This document shows, piece by piece, positions 1 to 8,653 of a stretch of 64,000 nucleotides of DNA. A program made the translations under genes and the position numbers. Numbering within the stretch: position 1 is the stretch's first letter; every line of letters starts with the position of its first letter. The stretch is from Pelomonas sp. Root1237 (lineage in GTDB: Bacteria > Pseudomonadota > Gammaproteobacteria > Burkholderiales > Burkholderiaceae_C), in NCBI RefSeq assembly GCF_001425055.1, contig NZ_LMDK01000001.1:509845-573844 (forward strand), in the 5' to 3' direction. The notes beneath the pieces were generated by a model. It searched no databases. It saw only the letters and a list, made by a program, of their open reading frames with translations, and was not told the DNA's origin.

Positions 1-2689
1 CCAGCACCAGGAACACCAGCAGGATGGCCAGCGGGAAGACCCACGCACCCGAGTTGCCGGCAATCTTTTCCTGGTAGGTCAGGTCGGTCCACTCGTAGCC
101 GATGCCCGGGGGCAGGGTCTCGGCGGCGATGCGTTCTACCGCGGCCTGGGCCTGGCCCGACGAGAAGCCGGGTGCGGCGCCGCCATTGATGTCGGCGGCC
201 AGGAAGCCGTTGTAGCGCAGCGCGCGCTCCGGCCCGAAACTGGGCGTGACCTTCATCAGCGCGGCCAGCGGCACCATCTCGCCGGTGTTGGAGCGCACCT
301 TCAGCGCGCCGATGTCCTCGGCACGGGCGCGGTAGGCGGCGTCCGCCTGCACGCGGACCGAGTAGGTGCGGCCGAACTTGTTGAAGTCGTTCACATACAG
401 GCTGCCGAGGTAGATCTGCATGGTGTCGAACACGTCCGTCACGGCCACGCCGAGCTGGCGCGCCTTGGTACGGTCGAGGTCGGCGAACAGCTGCGGCACA
501 TTGACCTGGTAGCTCGAGAACAGGCCGGCAAGCTCGGGCGTCTTGTAGGCCTTGGCCATGAAGCCCTTCAGCGCCTGGTCCATGGCCTCGTAGCCGAGGC
601 CGCCGCGATCCTGCAGCTGCAGCTTGAAACCACCCGTCGTGCCCAGGCCCTGCACGGGCGGCGGCGGGAACATGACGATGAAGGCATCCTCGATGGCGCC
701 GTATTGCGCGTTCAGCTTGCCGGCGATGGCGCCCGCGGACAGATCCTTGCTCTTGCGCTCGTCAAAGGGCTTGAGCGTTGCAAACACGATGCCCGAGCTG
801 GAGCTGTTGGTGAAGCCGTTGATCGACAGGCCGGGGAAGGCTACCGCGTGCTCCACACCCGGCGTCTTCAGCGTGATGTCGGTCATGCGGCGGATGACGT
901 CCTCGGTGCGGTCCAGCGTCGCGCCGTCGGGCAGCTGGGCGAAGCCGATCAGGTACTGCTTGTCCTGGCCCGGCACGAAGCCACCGGGCACGGCCTTGAA
1001 CAGGCCGGCCGTGGCTGCAACGAGCACGAGGTAGACGACCATCATGAAGGCCTTGCGCGACATCAGCGTCTTCACGCCACTGCCGTACTTGGCGGAGCCG
1101 CTCGAGAACAGCCGGTTGAAGCCGCCGAAGAAACGGCCCAGCACGGCGTCCATGCCGCGGGTCAGTGCGTCCTTGGGCGCGTCGTGGCTCTTCAGCAGCA
1201 AGGCGGCCAGGGCCGGCGACAGGGTCAGCGAGTTGATCGCCGAGATCACCGTCGAGATGGCGATGGTCAGCGCGAACTGCTTGTAGAACTGGCCGGTCAG
1301 GCCGCTGATGAAGGCCAGCGGCACGAACACCGAGATCAGCGTCAGCGCGATGGCGATGATGGGGCCCGACACCTCACGCATGGCGCGGTAGGTGGCGTCG
1401 CGGGGCGACAGGCCCGAGGCGATATTGCGCTCCACGTTCTCGACCACCACGATGGCGTCGTCGACGACGATGCCGATGGCCAGCACCAGCCCAAAGAGGC
1501 TCAGCGCATTGATCGAGAAGCCGAAGCCGTGCATGACGGCGAAGGTGCCGATGATGGACACCGGCACGGCCAGCAGCGGGATGATGGAGGCGCGCCAGGT
1601 CTGCAGGAACAGGATGACGACCAGCACCACCAGTGCCACGGCTTCGAGCAGCGTGTGGATGACCGACTCGATGGACGCGCGCACGAACTGCGTCGGGTCG
1701 TAGACGATGGTGTATTCCACGCCTTCGGGCATGGCCGTCTTCAGGTCTTCCATCGCGGCGCGCACATTGGCCGAGATGTCCAGCGCATTGCCGCCCGGAG
1801 CCTGGAAGATGGGCACGGCGACGGCGGACTTGTTGTCCAGCAGCGAGCGCAGCGCGTATTCGCTGGCGCCGAGCTCGATGCGGCCGAGGTCGCGCAGCCG
1901 CGTCACGGCCCCATTGGCGCCACTCTTGACGATGATGTCGCCGAATTCCTCAGCGGTCTGCAGCCGGCCCTGCGCGTTGACGGACAACTGCAGGTCGATG
2001 CCTTGCAGGCCCGGTGAAGCGCCAACGACGCCGGCGGCGGCCTGCACGTTCTGGCCGCGGATGGCGGTAACCACGTCACTGGCCGACAGGCCATGCTCGG
2101 CGACCTTCTGCGGGTCCAGCCAGACGCGCATCGCGTAGTCGCCCGAGCCGAACATCAGCACCTGGCCCACGCCGGGGATGCGCGCGAGGCGGTCCTTGAC
2201 GTTGAGCAGCGCGTAGTTGCGCAGATAGGTCATGTCGTAGCGCTCGTTGGGCGAGGTCAGGTGCACGACCATGGTCAGGTCGGGGCTGCTCTTGACCGTC
2301 GTCACGCCCAGGCGCTTGACCTCCTCGGGCAGGCGCGCCTCGGCCTGGCTGACGCGGTTCTGCACCAGCTGCTGGGCCTTGTCGGGGTCGGTGCCGAGCT
2401 TGAAGCTGACGGTCAGCGTCATCAGGCCGTCAGTCGTCGCCTGGCTGCTCATGTAGAGCATGTCCTCGATGCCGTTGATGGCTTCCTCGAGCGGCGTGGC
2501 CACCGTCTCGGCGATGACCTTGGGGTTGGCGCCGGGGTATTGGGCGCGCACGACGACCGAGGGCGGCACGACGTCGGGGTATTCCGAGATCGGCAGCGCG
2601 CGGATCGACAGCAGGCCGCCGATGAAGATCAGCAGCGACAGCACGCCCGCAAAAATGGGGCGGTCGATGAAGAATTTGGAGAGATTCAT
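1..2689 (-). CDS. RND multidrug efflux permease, MexF/BpeF type (C-terminus cut by window edge)
   Basis: Inner-membrane proton/drug antiporter of the HAE1 RND family, the pump subunit of a tripartite efflux complex. About 896 residues are visible; the family is near 1050, so roughly the last 150 residues lie outside the window. The N-terminus (MNLSKFFIDRPIFAGV) is typical, and TM4 carries the proton-relay pair Asp410-Asp411 in AIGIVVDDAIVVVEN. It is the last visible gene of a minus-strand operon after the hydrolase-like gene and the adaptor, with 81 bases to the adaptor stop. By analogy with MexEF and BpeEF, an outer-membrane channel gene could follow beyond the edge. Substrates cannot be read from the sequence. 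Confidence 0.95.
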   Translation of the reverse strand, partial: MNLSKFFIDRPIFAGVLSLLIFIGGLLSIRALPISEYPDVVPPSVVVRAQYPGANPKVIAETVATPLEEAINGIEDMLYMSSQATTDGLMTLTVSFKLGTDPDKAQQLVQNRVSQAEARLPEEVKRLGVTTVKSSPDLTMVVHLTSPNERYDMTYLRNYALLNVKDRLARIPGVGQVLMFGSGDYAMRVWLDPQKVAEHGLSASDVVTAIRGQNVQAAAGVVGASPGLQGIDLQLSVNAQGRLQTAEEFGDIIVKSGANGAVTRLRDLGRIELGASEYALRSLLDNKSAVAVPIFQAPGGNALDISANVRAAMEDLKTAMPEGVEYTIVYDPTQFVRASIESVIHTLLEAVALVVLVVILFLQTWRASIIPLLAVPVSIIGTFAVMHGFGFSINALSLFGLVLAIGIVVDDAIVVVENVERNIASGLSPRDATYRAMREVSGPIIAIALTLISVFVPLAFISGLTGQFYKQFALTIAISTVISAINSLTLSPALAALLLKSHDAPKDALTRGMDAVLGRFFGGFNRLFSSGSAKYGSGVKTLMSRKAFMMVVYLVLVAATAGLFKAVPGGFVPGQDKQYLIGFAQLPDGATLDRTEDVIRRMTDITLKTPGVEHAVAFPGLSINGFTNSSSSGIVFATLKPFDERKSKDLSAGAIAGKLNAQYGAIEDAFIVMFPPPPVQGLGTTGGFKLQLQDRGGLGYEAMDQALKGFMAKAYKTPELAGLFSSYQVNVPQLFADLDRTKARQLGVAVTDVFDTMQIYLGSLYVNDFNKFGRTYSVRVQADAAYRARAEDIGALKVRSNTGEMVPLAALMKVTPSFGPERALRYNGFLAADINGGAAPGFSSGQAQAAVERIAAETLPPGIGYEWTDLTYQEKIAGNSGAWVFPLAILLVFLVL

Positions 2690-2714
2690 GTTGGCTCCAG
2701 ACAGCACGCCCCCC

Positions 2715-2737
2715 GCGGGCCGGCTGAACCGGCCCGC
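2715..2737 (-). promoter_or_regulatory. intercistronic hairpin between efflux adaptor and permease genes
   Basis: A perfect inverted repeat of 9-base arms (GCGGGCCGG and CCGGCCCGC) with a 5-base loop lies in the 81-base spacer between the adaptor stop and the permease start. No T-run follows, so it is not an obvious terminator. It could modulate mRNA processing or the adaptor-to-permease ratio; that role is inference. Confidence 0.5.
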
Positions 2738-2770
2738 TGCACGGGGCTTGCGGTGGGATGGGGGGCTAGG

Positions 2771-3988
2771 TCAGGAGATCTTTGCGGCAGCTTGCTGGGC
2801 AGCCAGTTCGGGTTTGGCGTCCATGGCGACGTCCTTGGGTGCGAGCACCGACCCCGGCCTCACGCGCTGCACGCCGCCGACGACGATGCGCTCGCCGCCC
2901 TTGAGGCCGCTGGTCACGACACGCAGGCCGTTGACGTTGGCGCCCAGCGTCACACCGCGCCATTCGGCCTGGTTGCCCTGGCCGACGACGATGACATAAC
3001 GCTTGTCCTGGTCGGTGCCGACGGCGCGCTCATTGACGAGCAGGGCCGCCTCGTTCTTCGCCTGGCCCATGCGCAGCTTGGCAAACTGGCCGGGGATCAG
3101 GCCGCCGTCCTTGTTGTCGAAGACGGCGCGTACGCGCAACGTGCCGCTCCTGGCATCCACCTGGTTGTCGACGAGTTGCAGGCGGCCGGTCTGGCTCTTG
3201 TCGCTGCCCGCCAGCATCTCCACGGGAATGCGCTCCATGCCTTTGCGCTCGGCGCCGCCGCCGGGCAGCGAGGCGAGCGCCTCGCGCACCACCTTTTCGT
3301 CGGCATCGAAGCTGGCGTAGATCGGGCTGACCGACACCAGCGTCGTCAGCACCGGCGCACCGGCACCCGCGGCGACGAGGTTGCCCTGCGTCACTTCGAT
3401 CCTGCCAACGCGGCCCGCCACCGGTGCACGCACCTGGGTGTAGCTCAAGGACAGCTGCGCCGATTGCAGCGCGGCCTGAGCGGCGCGCAGGTTGGCCGCA
3501 CCTTCACGGGCGGCGTTGTCCTTCTCGTCGAACTCGCGGCGCGCCACGGCGCGCTCCTCCAGCAGGGACTTGGCGCGTTGGGCCTCGCTGAGCGTGTACG
3601 TGACGCGGGCCTGGGCGGCGGCCACCTGTGCTTCCAGGCGCTGCACCTCGGCCTGGTAGGGCGCGGGGTCTATGGTGACGAGCAGGTCGCCCGCCTTCAC
3701 GAGGCTGCCCTCGCGGAAATGCACGGCCTGCACGGCGCCCGACACACGGGCCCGCACATCGACGCGCTCGACGGCTTCCAGGCGGCCCGAGAACTCGTTC
3801 CAGGCCGATACATCCTGGCTGACAACCTGGGCGACGGACACCGGTGTGGCGGGCGGCGTGGTGGGGCCGGCGTCGGCCTGGGCTGCGCCCGAGCCGAACT
3901 GGGCGAAGCCCACGGCGCCCAGGGCGACGAGAGCGACAGCGCCAGCGATCAGGCCGGCACGACGATTGAGACGAGGGTTGGACTGCAT
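2771..3988 (-). CDS. RND efflux periplasmic adaptor subunit (MexE/BpeE/AcrA type)
   Basis: Membrane-fusion protein of 405 residues that links the inner-membrane pump to an outer-membrane channel. An N-terminal hydrophobic segment (about residues 12-30) is followed by an Ala/Pro-rich linker, the first half of a biotinyl-lipoyl domain (around VRARVSGAVQAVHFREGSLV), a helical hairpin and the second lipoyl half (VRAPVAGRVGRIEVTQGNLV), then beta-barrel and membrane-proximal domains. I chose the ATG at 3988 over an upstream start at 4060 because a GGAGA Shine-Dalgarno motif sits 8-9 bases before it and the protein then opens with a normal signal/anchor. It follows the hydrolase-like gene by 34 bases and precedes the permease. 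Confidence 0.93.
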   Translation of the reverse strand: MQSNPRLNRRAGLIAGAVALVALGAVGFAQFGSGAAQADAGPTTPPATPVSVAQVVSQDVSAWNEFSGRLEAVERVDVRARVSGAVQAVHFREGSLVKAGDLLVTIDPAPYQAEVQRLEAQVAAAQARVTYTLSEAQRAKSLLEERAVARREFDEKDNAAREGAANLRAAQAALQSAQLSLSYTQVRAPVAGRVGRIEVTQGNLVAAGAGAPVLTTLVSVSPIYASFDADEKVVREALASLPGGGAERKGMERIPVEMLAGSDKSQTGRLQLVDNQVDARSGTLRVRAVFDNKDGGLIPGQFAKLRMGQAKNEAALLVNERAVGTDQDKRYVIVVGQGNQAEWRGVTLGANVNGLRVVTSGLKGGERIVVGGVQRVRPGSVLAPKDVAMDAKPELAAQQAAAKIS

Positions 3989-4022
3989 TTCTATTTCTCT
4001 CCGAAGGTCAATCAGGCAGGAA

Positions 4023-4808
4023 TCAGGCGGGAAGGGACAGCGCGCGGCGGGCCGCTTCACGCAGGAATTCGTGGATGGGATTCAGCGCATAGCCCGGCGC
4101 GATGGCGGGCAGCGTCATCTCCTTGGCGGTGCCGCCTTGCTCCCGCAGTGCAACGGCATAGCGGCGCGACTCGTCGCTCAGCGGGTGGCCCGCGGCGCTG
4201 AGGATCAGCGCGGGCGCCAGGCCGCTCAGCCGGCTGGCGTTCAGCGGCGCGGCATAGGGGTGGTCGGCGCGCGTGCTGCCGCCCAGATAGGCCTGCCAGC
4301 CCTTGGCGTAGTGGCATTCACAGCCGCCGCATTCGCCGTCACGCATGGAGGCGCTGCCGAGTTGCGGGTCCAGCATGGGCGCAATCAGCAACTGGCCAGC
4401 GAGCTTGGGTGCGTGCTGGTCGCGCGCCATCAGCGCGAGCGCCGCGGCGAGGTTGCCGCCCGCTTCCTCGCCGGCAACGAACAGGGCGGTGTGCGGGCTG
4501 CCGGTCAGCCTGGCCGGCTTGGCGGCGAGGGCCTGCAGGGCCTCGAAGGCGGCGCTCAGGCCGCTGGGGAAAGGGTGCTCAGGCGCCAGCGGATAGTCCA
4601 GCGAGACGACATCAGCGCCCGCGTCGGCGAGCATCTCGCTGCGCGCCCGGCTGGCCTGGAGTGAGCCGTCCGTGAAGCAGCCGCCGTGCAGCCAGAGCAG
4701 CAGCGCGCGCCCGTCGACGTCCAGCGGCCGGCGCGCCGTGTAGACCTGGGCCACGAGGCCCGGCGCAGGGCCGAGGCGCAAAGTGGCAGGGGAGGCGATC
4801 TTGTCCAT
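4023..4808 (-). CDS. alpha/beta-hydrolase-fold protein, LlpE-like, catalytic triad apparently lost
   Basis: About 261 residues with the outline of a hormone-sensitive-lipase-type alpha/beta hydrolase: an oxyanion-loop remnant LHGGCF (usually HGGG) and the family motif DYPLAPEHPFP. The nucleophile elbow, normally GDSAGG, reads GEEAGG, so Glu replaces Ser. The acid position reads AGHPLSDE where an Asp is expected before Pro-Leu, and no His aligns in the usual C-terminal HGF position. It is the first gene of the RND operon; Burkholderia pump operons carry llpE (lipase-like) in the same place. A non-enzymatic or binding role is inferred. The start is the ATG at 4808; a TTG at 4829 is less likely. 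Confidence 0.8.
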   Translation of the reverse strand: MDKIASPATLRLGPAPGLVAQVYTARRPLDVDGRALLLWLHGGCFTDGSLQASRARSEMLADAGADVVSLDYPLAPEHPFPSGLSAAFEALQALAAKPARLTGSPHTALFVAGEEAGGNLAAALALMARDQHAPKLAGQLLIAPMLDPQLGSASMRDGECGGCECHYAKGWQAYLGGSTRADHPYAAPLNASRLSGLAPALILSAAGHPLSDESRRYAVALREQGGTAKEMTLPAIAPGYALNPIHEFLREAARRALSLPA

Positions 4809-4815
4809 GGACCGA

Positions 4816-4821
4816 AAGATA
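4816..4821 (-). promoter_or_regulatory. putative -10 element of the RND efflux operon
   Basis: TATCTT on the minus strand ends 7 bases before the ATG at 4808. No good -35 or Shine-Dalgarno is seen. If used, the mRNA would be nearly leaderless. Confidence 0.3.
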
Positions 4822-4852
4822 GTGATCAACGGCCTAGGGATAAACGGCCTTG

Positions 4853-4867
4853 AAAGTGACTCACTTT
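4853..4867. promoter_or_regulatory. 15-base palindrome, likely operator of the divergent LysR/RND promoter region
   Basis: AAAGTGA-C-TCACTTT is a perfect 7+1+7 inverted repeat in the 83-base spacer between the efflux operon and the LysR gene, 24 bases before the LysR ATG. An AT-rich palindrome between divergent regulator and pump genes is a good candidate regulator site. That LysR binds it is inference; TetR or MarR proteins also use such sites. Confidence 0.5.
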
Positions 4868-4891
4868 TCCTTGCCGTGGAACAATGAAGTC

Positions 4892-5827
4892 ATGGACCGA
4901 CTCTCCGCGATGCAAGCCTATGTCCGGGTGGTCGAGGCCGGCACCTTCACCAAGGCGGCCGATTCCCTGGACCTGCCCAAGGCCACCGTCACGCGCCTGA
5001 TCCAGACGCTGGAAGGCCATCTGCGCACCAAGCTGCTGAATCGCACCACGCGGCGCGTGACAGTGACGCCGGATGGCGCGGCCTACTACGAGCGCGCCAT
5101 GCGCCTGCTGGGCGACCTGGAGGAGCTGGAAGGCAGCATGAACCAGGCCCGGGTGACGCCGCGTGGCCGCATCCGCATCGACGTTCCCGGCGTGGTGGGG
5201 CGCGAAATGATCATTCCGCACCTGCCGGATTTCTACGCCAAGTACCCCGACATCCAGATCGAGCTTGGCGTCAGCGATCGCACGGTGGACCTGATCAGCG
5301 ACAACATCGACTGCGTGATCCGTGGTGGCGAGTTGACCGACCAGAGCCTGGTCGCGCGGCGCATCGGCGAATTCCGCTTCATCACCTGCGCGACGCCCGA
5401 ATACCTGCGCCGCCATGGCGCGCCGGCCCATCCGCTGGAGCTGACGCAGGCGCCACATCGCATGGTGGGTTATTTCTCGGCACGCAGCGGCAAGGTCATG
5501 CCAGACACCTTCCGCCGCGGCGAGGAAGAAATAGAGGTGGCGGGCAACCACATCCTGGCGGTGAACGATGCGAATGCCTATCTGAATGCCGGCCTGGCCC
5601 ACCTGGGCGTCGTGCAGGTGACCTGCTTCATGGCCGGCCCGCTGCTCAAAAGCGGCGAACTGGTGCGGGTGCTGGAGGAATGGGACGCCGACCCGGTGCC
5701 GGTCTATGTCGTCTACCCGCCCAACCGCCATCTCAGCAGCAAGCTGCGGGTGTTCGTCGACTGGGTCGTCGAGCTGATCGGCCGCGAGGCGATGGGCGGG
5801 CTGAAGCTGCGCTGTACGACGAGCTGA
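4892..5827 (+). CDS. LysR-family transcriptional regulator, divergent from RND efflux operon
   Basis: 311 residues. The N-terminal winged helix-turn-helix spans about residues 1-60 (MDRLSAMQAYVRVVEAGTF, then KATVTRLIQTLE). An effector-binding domain follows with typical LysR features such as VSDRTVDLISDNIDCVIRGG. The ATG at 4892 is preferred because an upstream in-frame start near 4850 would lie inside the operator-like palindrome and add 14 non-family residues. LysR genes next to MexEF/BpeEF pumps (MexT, BpeT) usually activate the pump operon; this gene's divergent position suggests the same role. It converges on the small gene ending at 5832. Confidence 0.93.
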   Translation: MDRLSAMQAYVRVVEAGTFTKAADSLDLPKATVTRLIQTLEGHLRTKLLNRTTRRVTVTPDGAAYYERAMRLLGDLEELEGSMNQARVTPRGRIRIDVPGVVGREMIIPHLPDFYAKYPDIQIELGVSDRTVDLISDNIDCVIRGGELTDQSLVARRIGEFRFITCATPEYLRRHGAPAHPLELTQAPHRMVGYFSARSGKVMPDTFRRGEEEIEVAGNHILAVNDANAYLNAGLAHLGVVQVTCFMAGPLLKSGELVRVLEEWDADPVPVYVVYPPNRHLSSKLRVFVDWVVELIGREAMGGLKLRCTTS

Positions 5828-5831
5828 GGGC

Positions 5832-5990
5832 TCAAGCCTCGTCGGCCGCGCTGCTGGCGACCACGGCCGCCGGACCGAAGTCTTCGGCCGACGGAGCTGG
5901 GGCGCTGATAGCCAGCAACATGCCCGCCGCCAACGCTGCGACAGCCGTCGCGGCGGTGATCAGCGTGGAAATGGATCGGGTGTTGTTCAT
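5832..5990 (-). CDS. small exported or membrane-anchored protein of 52 residues, unknown function
   Basis: MNNTRSISTLITAATAVAALAAGMLLAISAP begins a 52-residue protein that is mostly one signal or anchor helix (about residues 9-30) plus a short Ala-rich tail ending SSAADEA. A strong Shine-Dalgarno (AGGAGAG) lies 7 bases before the ATG, which argues it is real despite its size. It stands alone between the LysR stop and ung. I recognise no family; the tail is too short for an enzyme, so a small membrane protein is the best description. Confidence 0.6.
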   Translation of the reverse strand: MNNTRSISTLITAATAVAALAAGMLLAISAPAPSAEDFGPAAVVASSAADEA

Positions 5991-6129
5991 GGTGACTCTC
6001 CTGGTCGGCCACCGCCGAGCGGGGTATGCCGATAGGTTGTCACTGTAGGAATTGCGCGCCGCGAGAAAAAGCGGGGCAGAGAGAACGGCGAGTTGCTGCC
6101 AGCGGAACAATCCGCGGCTTGAAAACCGG

Positions 6130-6816
6130 TCAGCTCTTGCGCGGCGCACCCCGCCCGCGTTCCTCCAGCCAGGTTTTGGCCGTCGAGAAATGGCCGCAGC
6201 CGATGAAGGGCCGCGGCGGCTTCAGCGCCGACAGCGGCGAGGGGTGGTTGGCCTTCAGCACCAGGTGGTCCTGGCGGGCCGCCTCGATCAGCGGTGCTTT
6301 GGCCTGGGCGTAGCTGCCCCAGAGCATGAAGACCTTGGGAGCCGGGTCGACGGCTGCCGCCTTGATGAGGGCGTCGGTCAGCACCTCCCAGCCACGGTTG
6401 GCGTGACTGGCGGGCTGGCCGTCTTCCACCGTCAGCACGGCGTTCAGCAGCAGCGTGCCGCCTTCGGCCCAGCGCACCAGGCTGCCGTTGGGCGGGAAGG
6501 GCTTGCCAAGGTCGCGCTGGATCTCCTTGAAGATATTGCGCAGGCTGGGCGGCAGCGGCACACCGGGCGGCACGCTGAAGCTCAGACCTTCCGCCTGGCC
6601 GGGGCCGTGATACGGGTCCTGGCCGAGGATGACGACGCGGGTGCTGGCCAGCGGCGTCAGCGTCAGCGCGCGCAGCGGCTCGGGCGGGTAGATGGTGGCG
6701 CCGGCGGCGGCGCGCTCTTCCAGGAAGGCTTCTAGTTTCTGGCCAACGGGCGAGGCGGCCCAAGCTTCGACGACGGGGCGCCAGTCGGTGTCGGGGAGTT
6801 GCAGCGGCAGCTTCAT
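6130..6816 (-). CDS. ung: uracil-DNA glycosylase, family 1
   Basis: Removes uracil from DNA in base-excision repair. At 228 residues it matches the family length. The catalytic water-activating Asp67 lies in GQDPYHG, the uracil pocket Phe in LSFSVPPG, and the DNA-intercalation loop is HPSPLS near the C-terminus. It is the last gene of the trp operon: its ATG overlaps the trpC stop by four bases, so it is probably co-translated with tryptophan genes although unrelated in function. The C-terminal tail (GRGAPRKS) is basic. Confidence 0.97.
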   Translation of the reverse strand: MKLPLQLPDTDWRPVVEAWAASPVGQKLEAFLEERAAAGATIYPPEPLRALTLTPLASTRVVILGQDPYHGPGQAEGLSFSVPPGVPLPPSLRNIFKEIQRDLGKPFPPNGSLVRWAEGGTLLLNAVLTVEDGQPASHANRGWEVLTDALIKAAAVDPAPKVFMLWGSYAQAKAPLIEAARQDHLVLKANHPSPLSALKPPRPFIGCGHFSTAKTWLEERGRGAPRKS

Positions 6817-7607
6817 CCGAACAGGGTCGCCAGCGCCTGGCCCGGGTCGGGCGCGCGCATGAAGGCCTCGCCGACGAGGAAGGCGTTGACGTTCGCCTCG
6901 CGCATGCGCTTCACGTCCGCCGCGCCGAGGATGCCGGATTCGGTCACCAGCAGCTTGTCGGCCGGCACGCGCGGGAGCAGGGCCAGCGTCGTGTCCAGCG
7001 TCACGTCGAAGGTGCGCAGATTGCGGTTGTTGATGCCGACCAGCGGCGTCTTCAGCTGGAGGGCGCGGTCGAGCTCCTCGCCGTCATGGACTTCAACGAG
7101 AACGTCCAGCCCGAGGGCATGGGCCGCCGCCTCGAGGTCGGCCATCTGCGAGTCAGCCAGGCAGGCGGCGATCAGCAGGATGCAGTCGGCGCCCATCGCA
7201 CCGGCTTCCATGACCTGGTACTCGTCCACCATAAAGTCCTTGCGCAGCACCGGCAGCTCGCAGGCGGTGCGGGCTTCGCGCAGATAGGTGGCCGAGCCCT
7301 GGAAGAAGCGCTCGTCGGTCAGCACACTCAGGCAGGCCGCGCCGTTGCGGGCATAGCTCTCGGCGATCTCCCCCGGCTTGAAGTTCTCGCGAAGCACGCC
7401 CTTGCTGGGGCTGGCCTTCTTGATCTCGGCAATGACGGCCGCGCGGCCGGCCGCGATGGTGGCGCGCAGCGACCGTTCGAAGCCCAGGCGCTCACCTTTG
7501 CGGGCCTCTGCCTCCTCACGCTGTGAGGCCAGCGAGCGCTTGAGCTTGGCCGCCGCGATCTCTTCCCACTTGACCTCGACGATGCGATTCAGGATATCGC
7601 TGCTCAC
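6813..7607 (-). CDS. trpC: indole-3-glycerol-phosphate synthase
   Basis: Converts carboxyphenylamino-deoxyribulose phosphate to indole-3-glycerol phosphate in tryptophan synthesis. A 264-residue TIM barrel, monofunctional (no trpF fusion). Key motifs are [13 protein letters not shown] near residue 60, [12 protein letters not shown], and the phosphate-binding [10 protein letters not shown]. The start is a GTG overlapping the trpD stop by four bases (GTGA), showing translational coupling. In turn it overlaps ung by four bases. Confidence 0.97.
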   Translation of the reverse strand: MSSDILNRIVEVKWEEIAAAKLKRSLASQREEAEARKGERLGFERSLRATIAAGRAAVIAEIKKASPSKGVLRENFKPGEIAESYARNGAACLSVLTDERFFQGSATYLREARTACELPVLRKDFMVDEYQVMEAGAMGADCILLIAACLADSQMADLEAAAHALGLDVLVEVHDGEELDRALQLKTPLVGINNRNLRTFDVTLDTTLALLPRVPADKLLVTESGILGAADVKRMREANVNAFLVGEAFMRAPDPGQALATLFG

Positions 7608-8650
7608 GTCTTGCTCCCCAGACCCTGGGTCTGCTTGACGAAGGCATCCAGCTTGGCACGCGCCGCGCCACTGTCCAGCGCCGCGCGGGCGCGGCCGATG
7701 CCGTCTGCCAGCGTCGGCGCCACGTTGGCGGCGTATAGCGTCGCGCCGGCGTTCAGCAGCACGATGTCGCGCGCTGGGCCGGGCTTGCCGTCGAGCACAC
7801 CGACCAGCATCTCGCGCGACTGTTCCGGGTTGTCGACCTTGAGACTGCGGTTGCTGGCCATGGCCATGCCGAAGTCCTCGGGATGGATCTCGTACTCGCG
7901 CACAGCGCCGTCCTTCAGCTCGCCAACCAGGGTGGTGGCGCCCAGCGAGATCTCGTCCATGCCGTCCTTGCCGTAGACGACGAGCGCGTGCTCGGCGCCC
8001 AGGCGCTGCAGCACGCGCACCTGGATGCCGACGAGGTCAGGGTGGAAGACGCCCATCAGGATGTTGGGCGCGCCGGCCGGGTTGGTCAGCGGTCCCAGGA
8101 TGTTGAAGATGGTGCGCACGCCGAGCTCGCGGCGCACTGGCGCGATGTTCTTCATCGCCGGGTGGTGATTGGGCGCGAACATGAAGCCGATGCCGCACTC
8201 GTCCAGGCACGCGGCCACGGCGCGTGGCGAGAGCTGGATGTTGGCGCCCAGGGCCTCCAGCACGTCGGCGCTGCCGGTCTTGCTGCTGACGCTGCGGTTG
8301 CCATGCTTGGCCACCTGCGCACCCGCTGCCGCCGCGACGAACATCGAGCAGGTGGAGATGTTGAAGCTGTGTGCGCCATCGCCACCGGTGCCGACGACGT
8401 CGACGAGATGCGGCAGCGGCCCAATTTCATGCAAGGGCACCTTGTTGGACAACTCGCGCATGACCTGCGCGGCGGCCGTGATTTCGCCGATGGTTTCCTT
8501 CTTCACGCGCAGGCCGGTCAGCAGCGCCGCCGAGATGACGGGCGACATCTCGCCGGCCATGATGCGGCGCATCAGCGTCAGCATCTCGTCGTGAAAGATC
8601 TCGCGGTGCTCGATGACGCGGGTCAGGGCTTCAGTGTCGGTGATGGGCAT
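7604..8650 (-). CDS. trpD: anthranilate phosphoribosyltransferase
   Basis: Transfers the phosphoribosyl group of PRPP to anthranilate, the second step of the tryptophan branch. 348 residues, the normal length. The PRPP-binding glycine loop is [16 protein letters not shown], followed by [21 protein letters not shown], which carries substrate-binding residues, and the metal-binding region near DGMDEISL. The start is the ATG at 8650, three bases after the ltaE stop; the 3' end overlaps trpC by four bases. Confidence 0.97.
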   Translation of the reverse strand: MPITDTEALTRVIEHREIFHDEMLTLMRRIMAGEMSPVISAALLTGLRVKKETIGEITAAAQVMRELSNKVPLHEIGPLPHLVDVVGTGGDGAHSFNISTCSMFVAAAAGAQVAKHGNRSVSSKTGSADVLEALGANIQLSPRAVAACLDECGIGFMFAPNHHPAMKNIAPVRRELGVRTIFNILGPLTNPAGAPNILMGVFHPDLVGIQVRVLQRLGAEHALVVYGKDGMDEISLGATTLVGELKDGAVREYEIHPEDFGMAMASNRSLKVDNPEQSREMLVGVLDGKPGPARDIVLLNAGATLYAANVAPTLADGIGRARAALDSGAARAKLDAFVKQTQGLGSKT

Positions 8651-8653
8651 GGC

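Noticed and set aside
704..2017. A long plus-strand open frame of over 430 codons antisense to the RND permease
   Set aside because: It is His/Arg/Gln/Asp-rich with no domain, as expected for the complement of a GC-rich gene, and it lies wholly inside a conserved pump gene.
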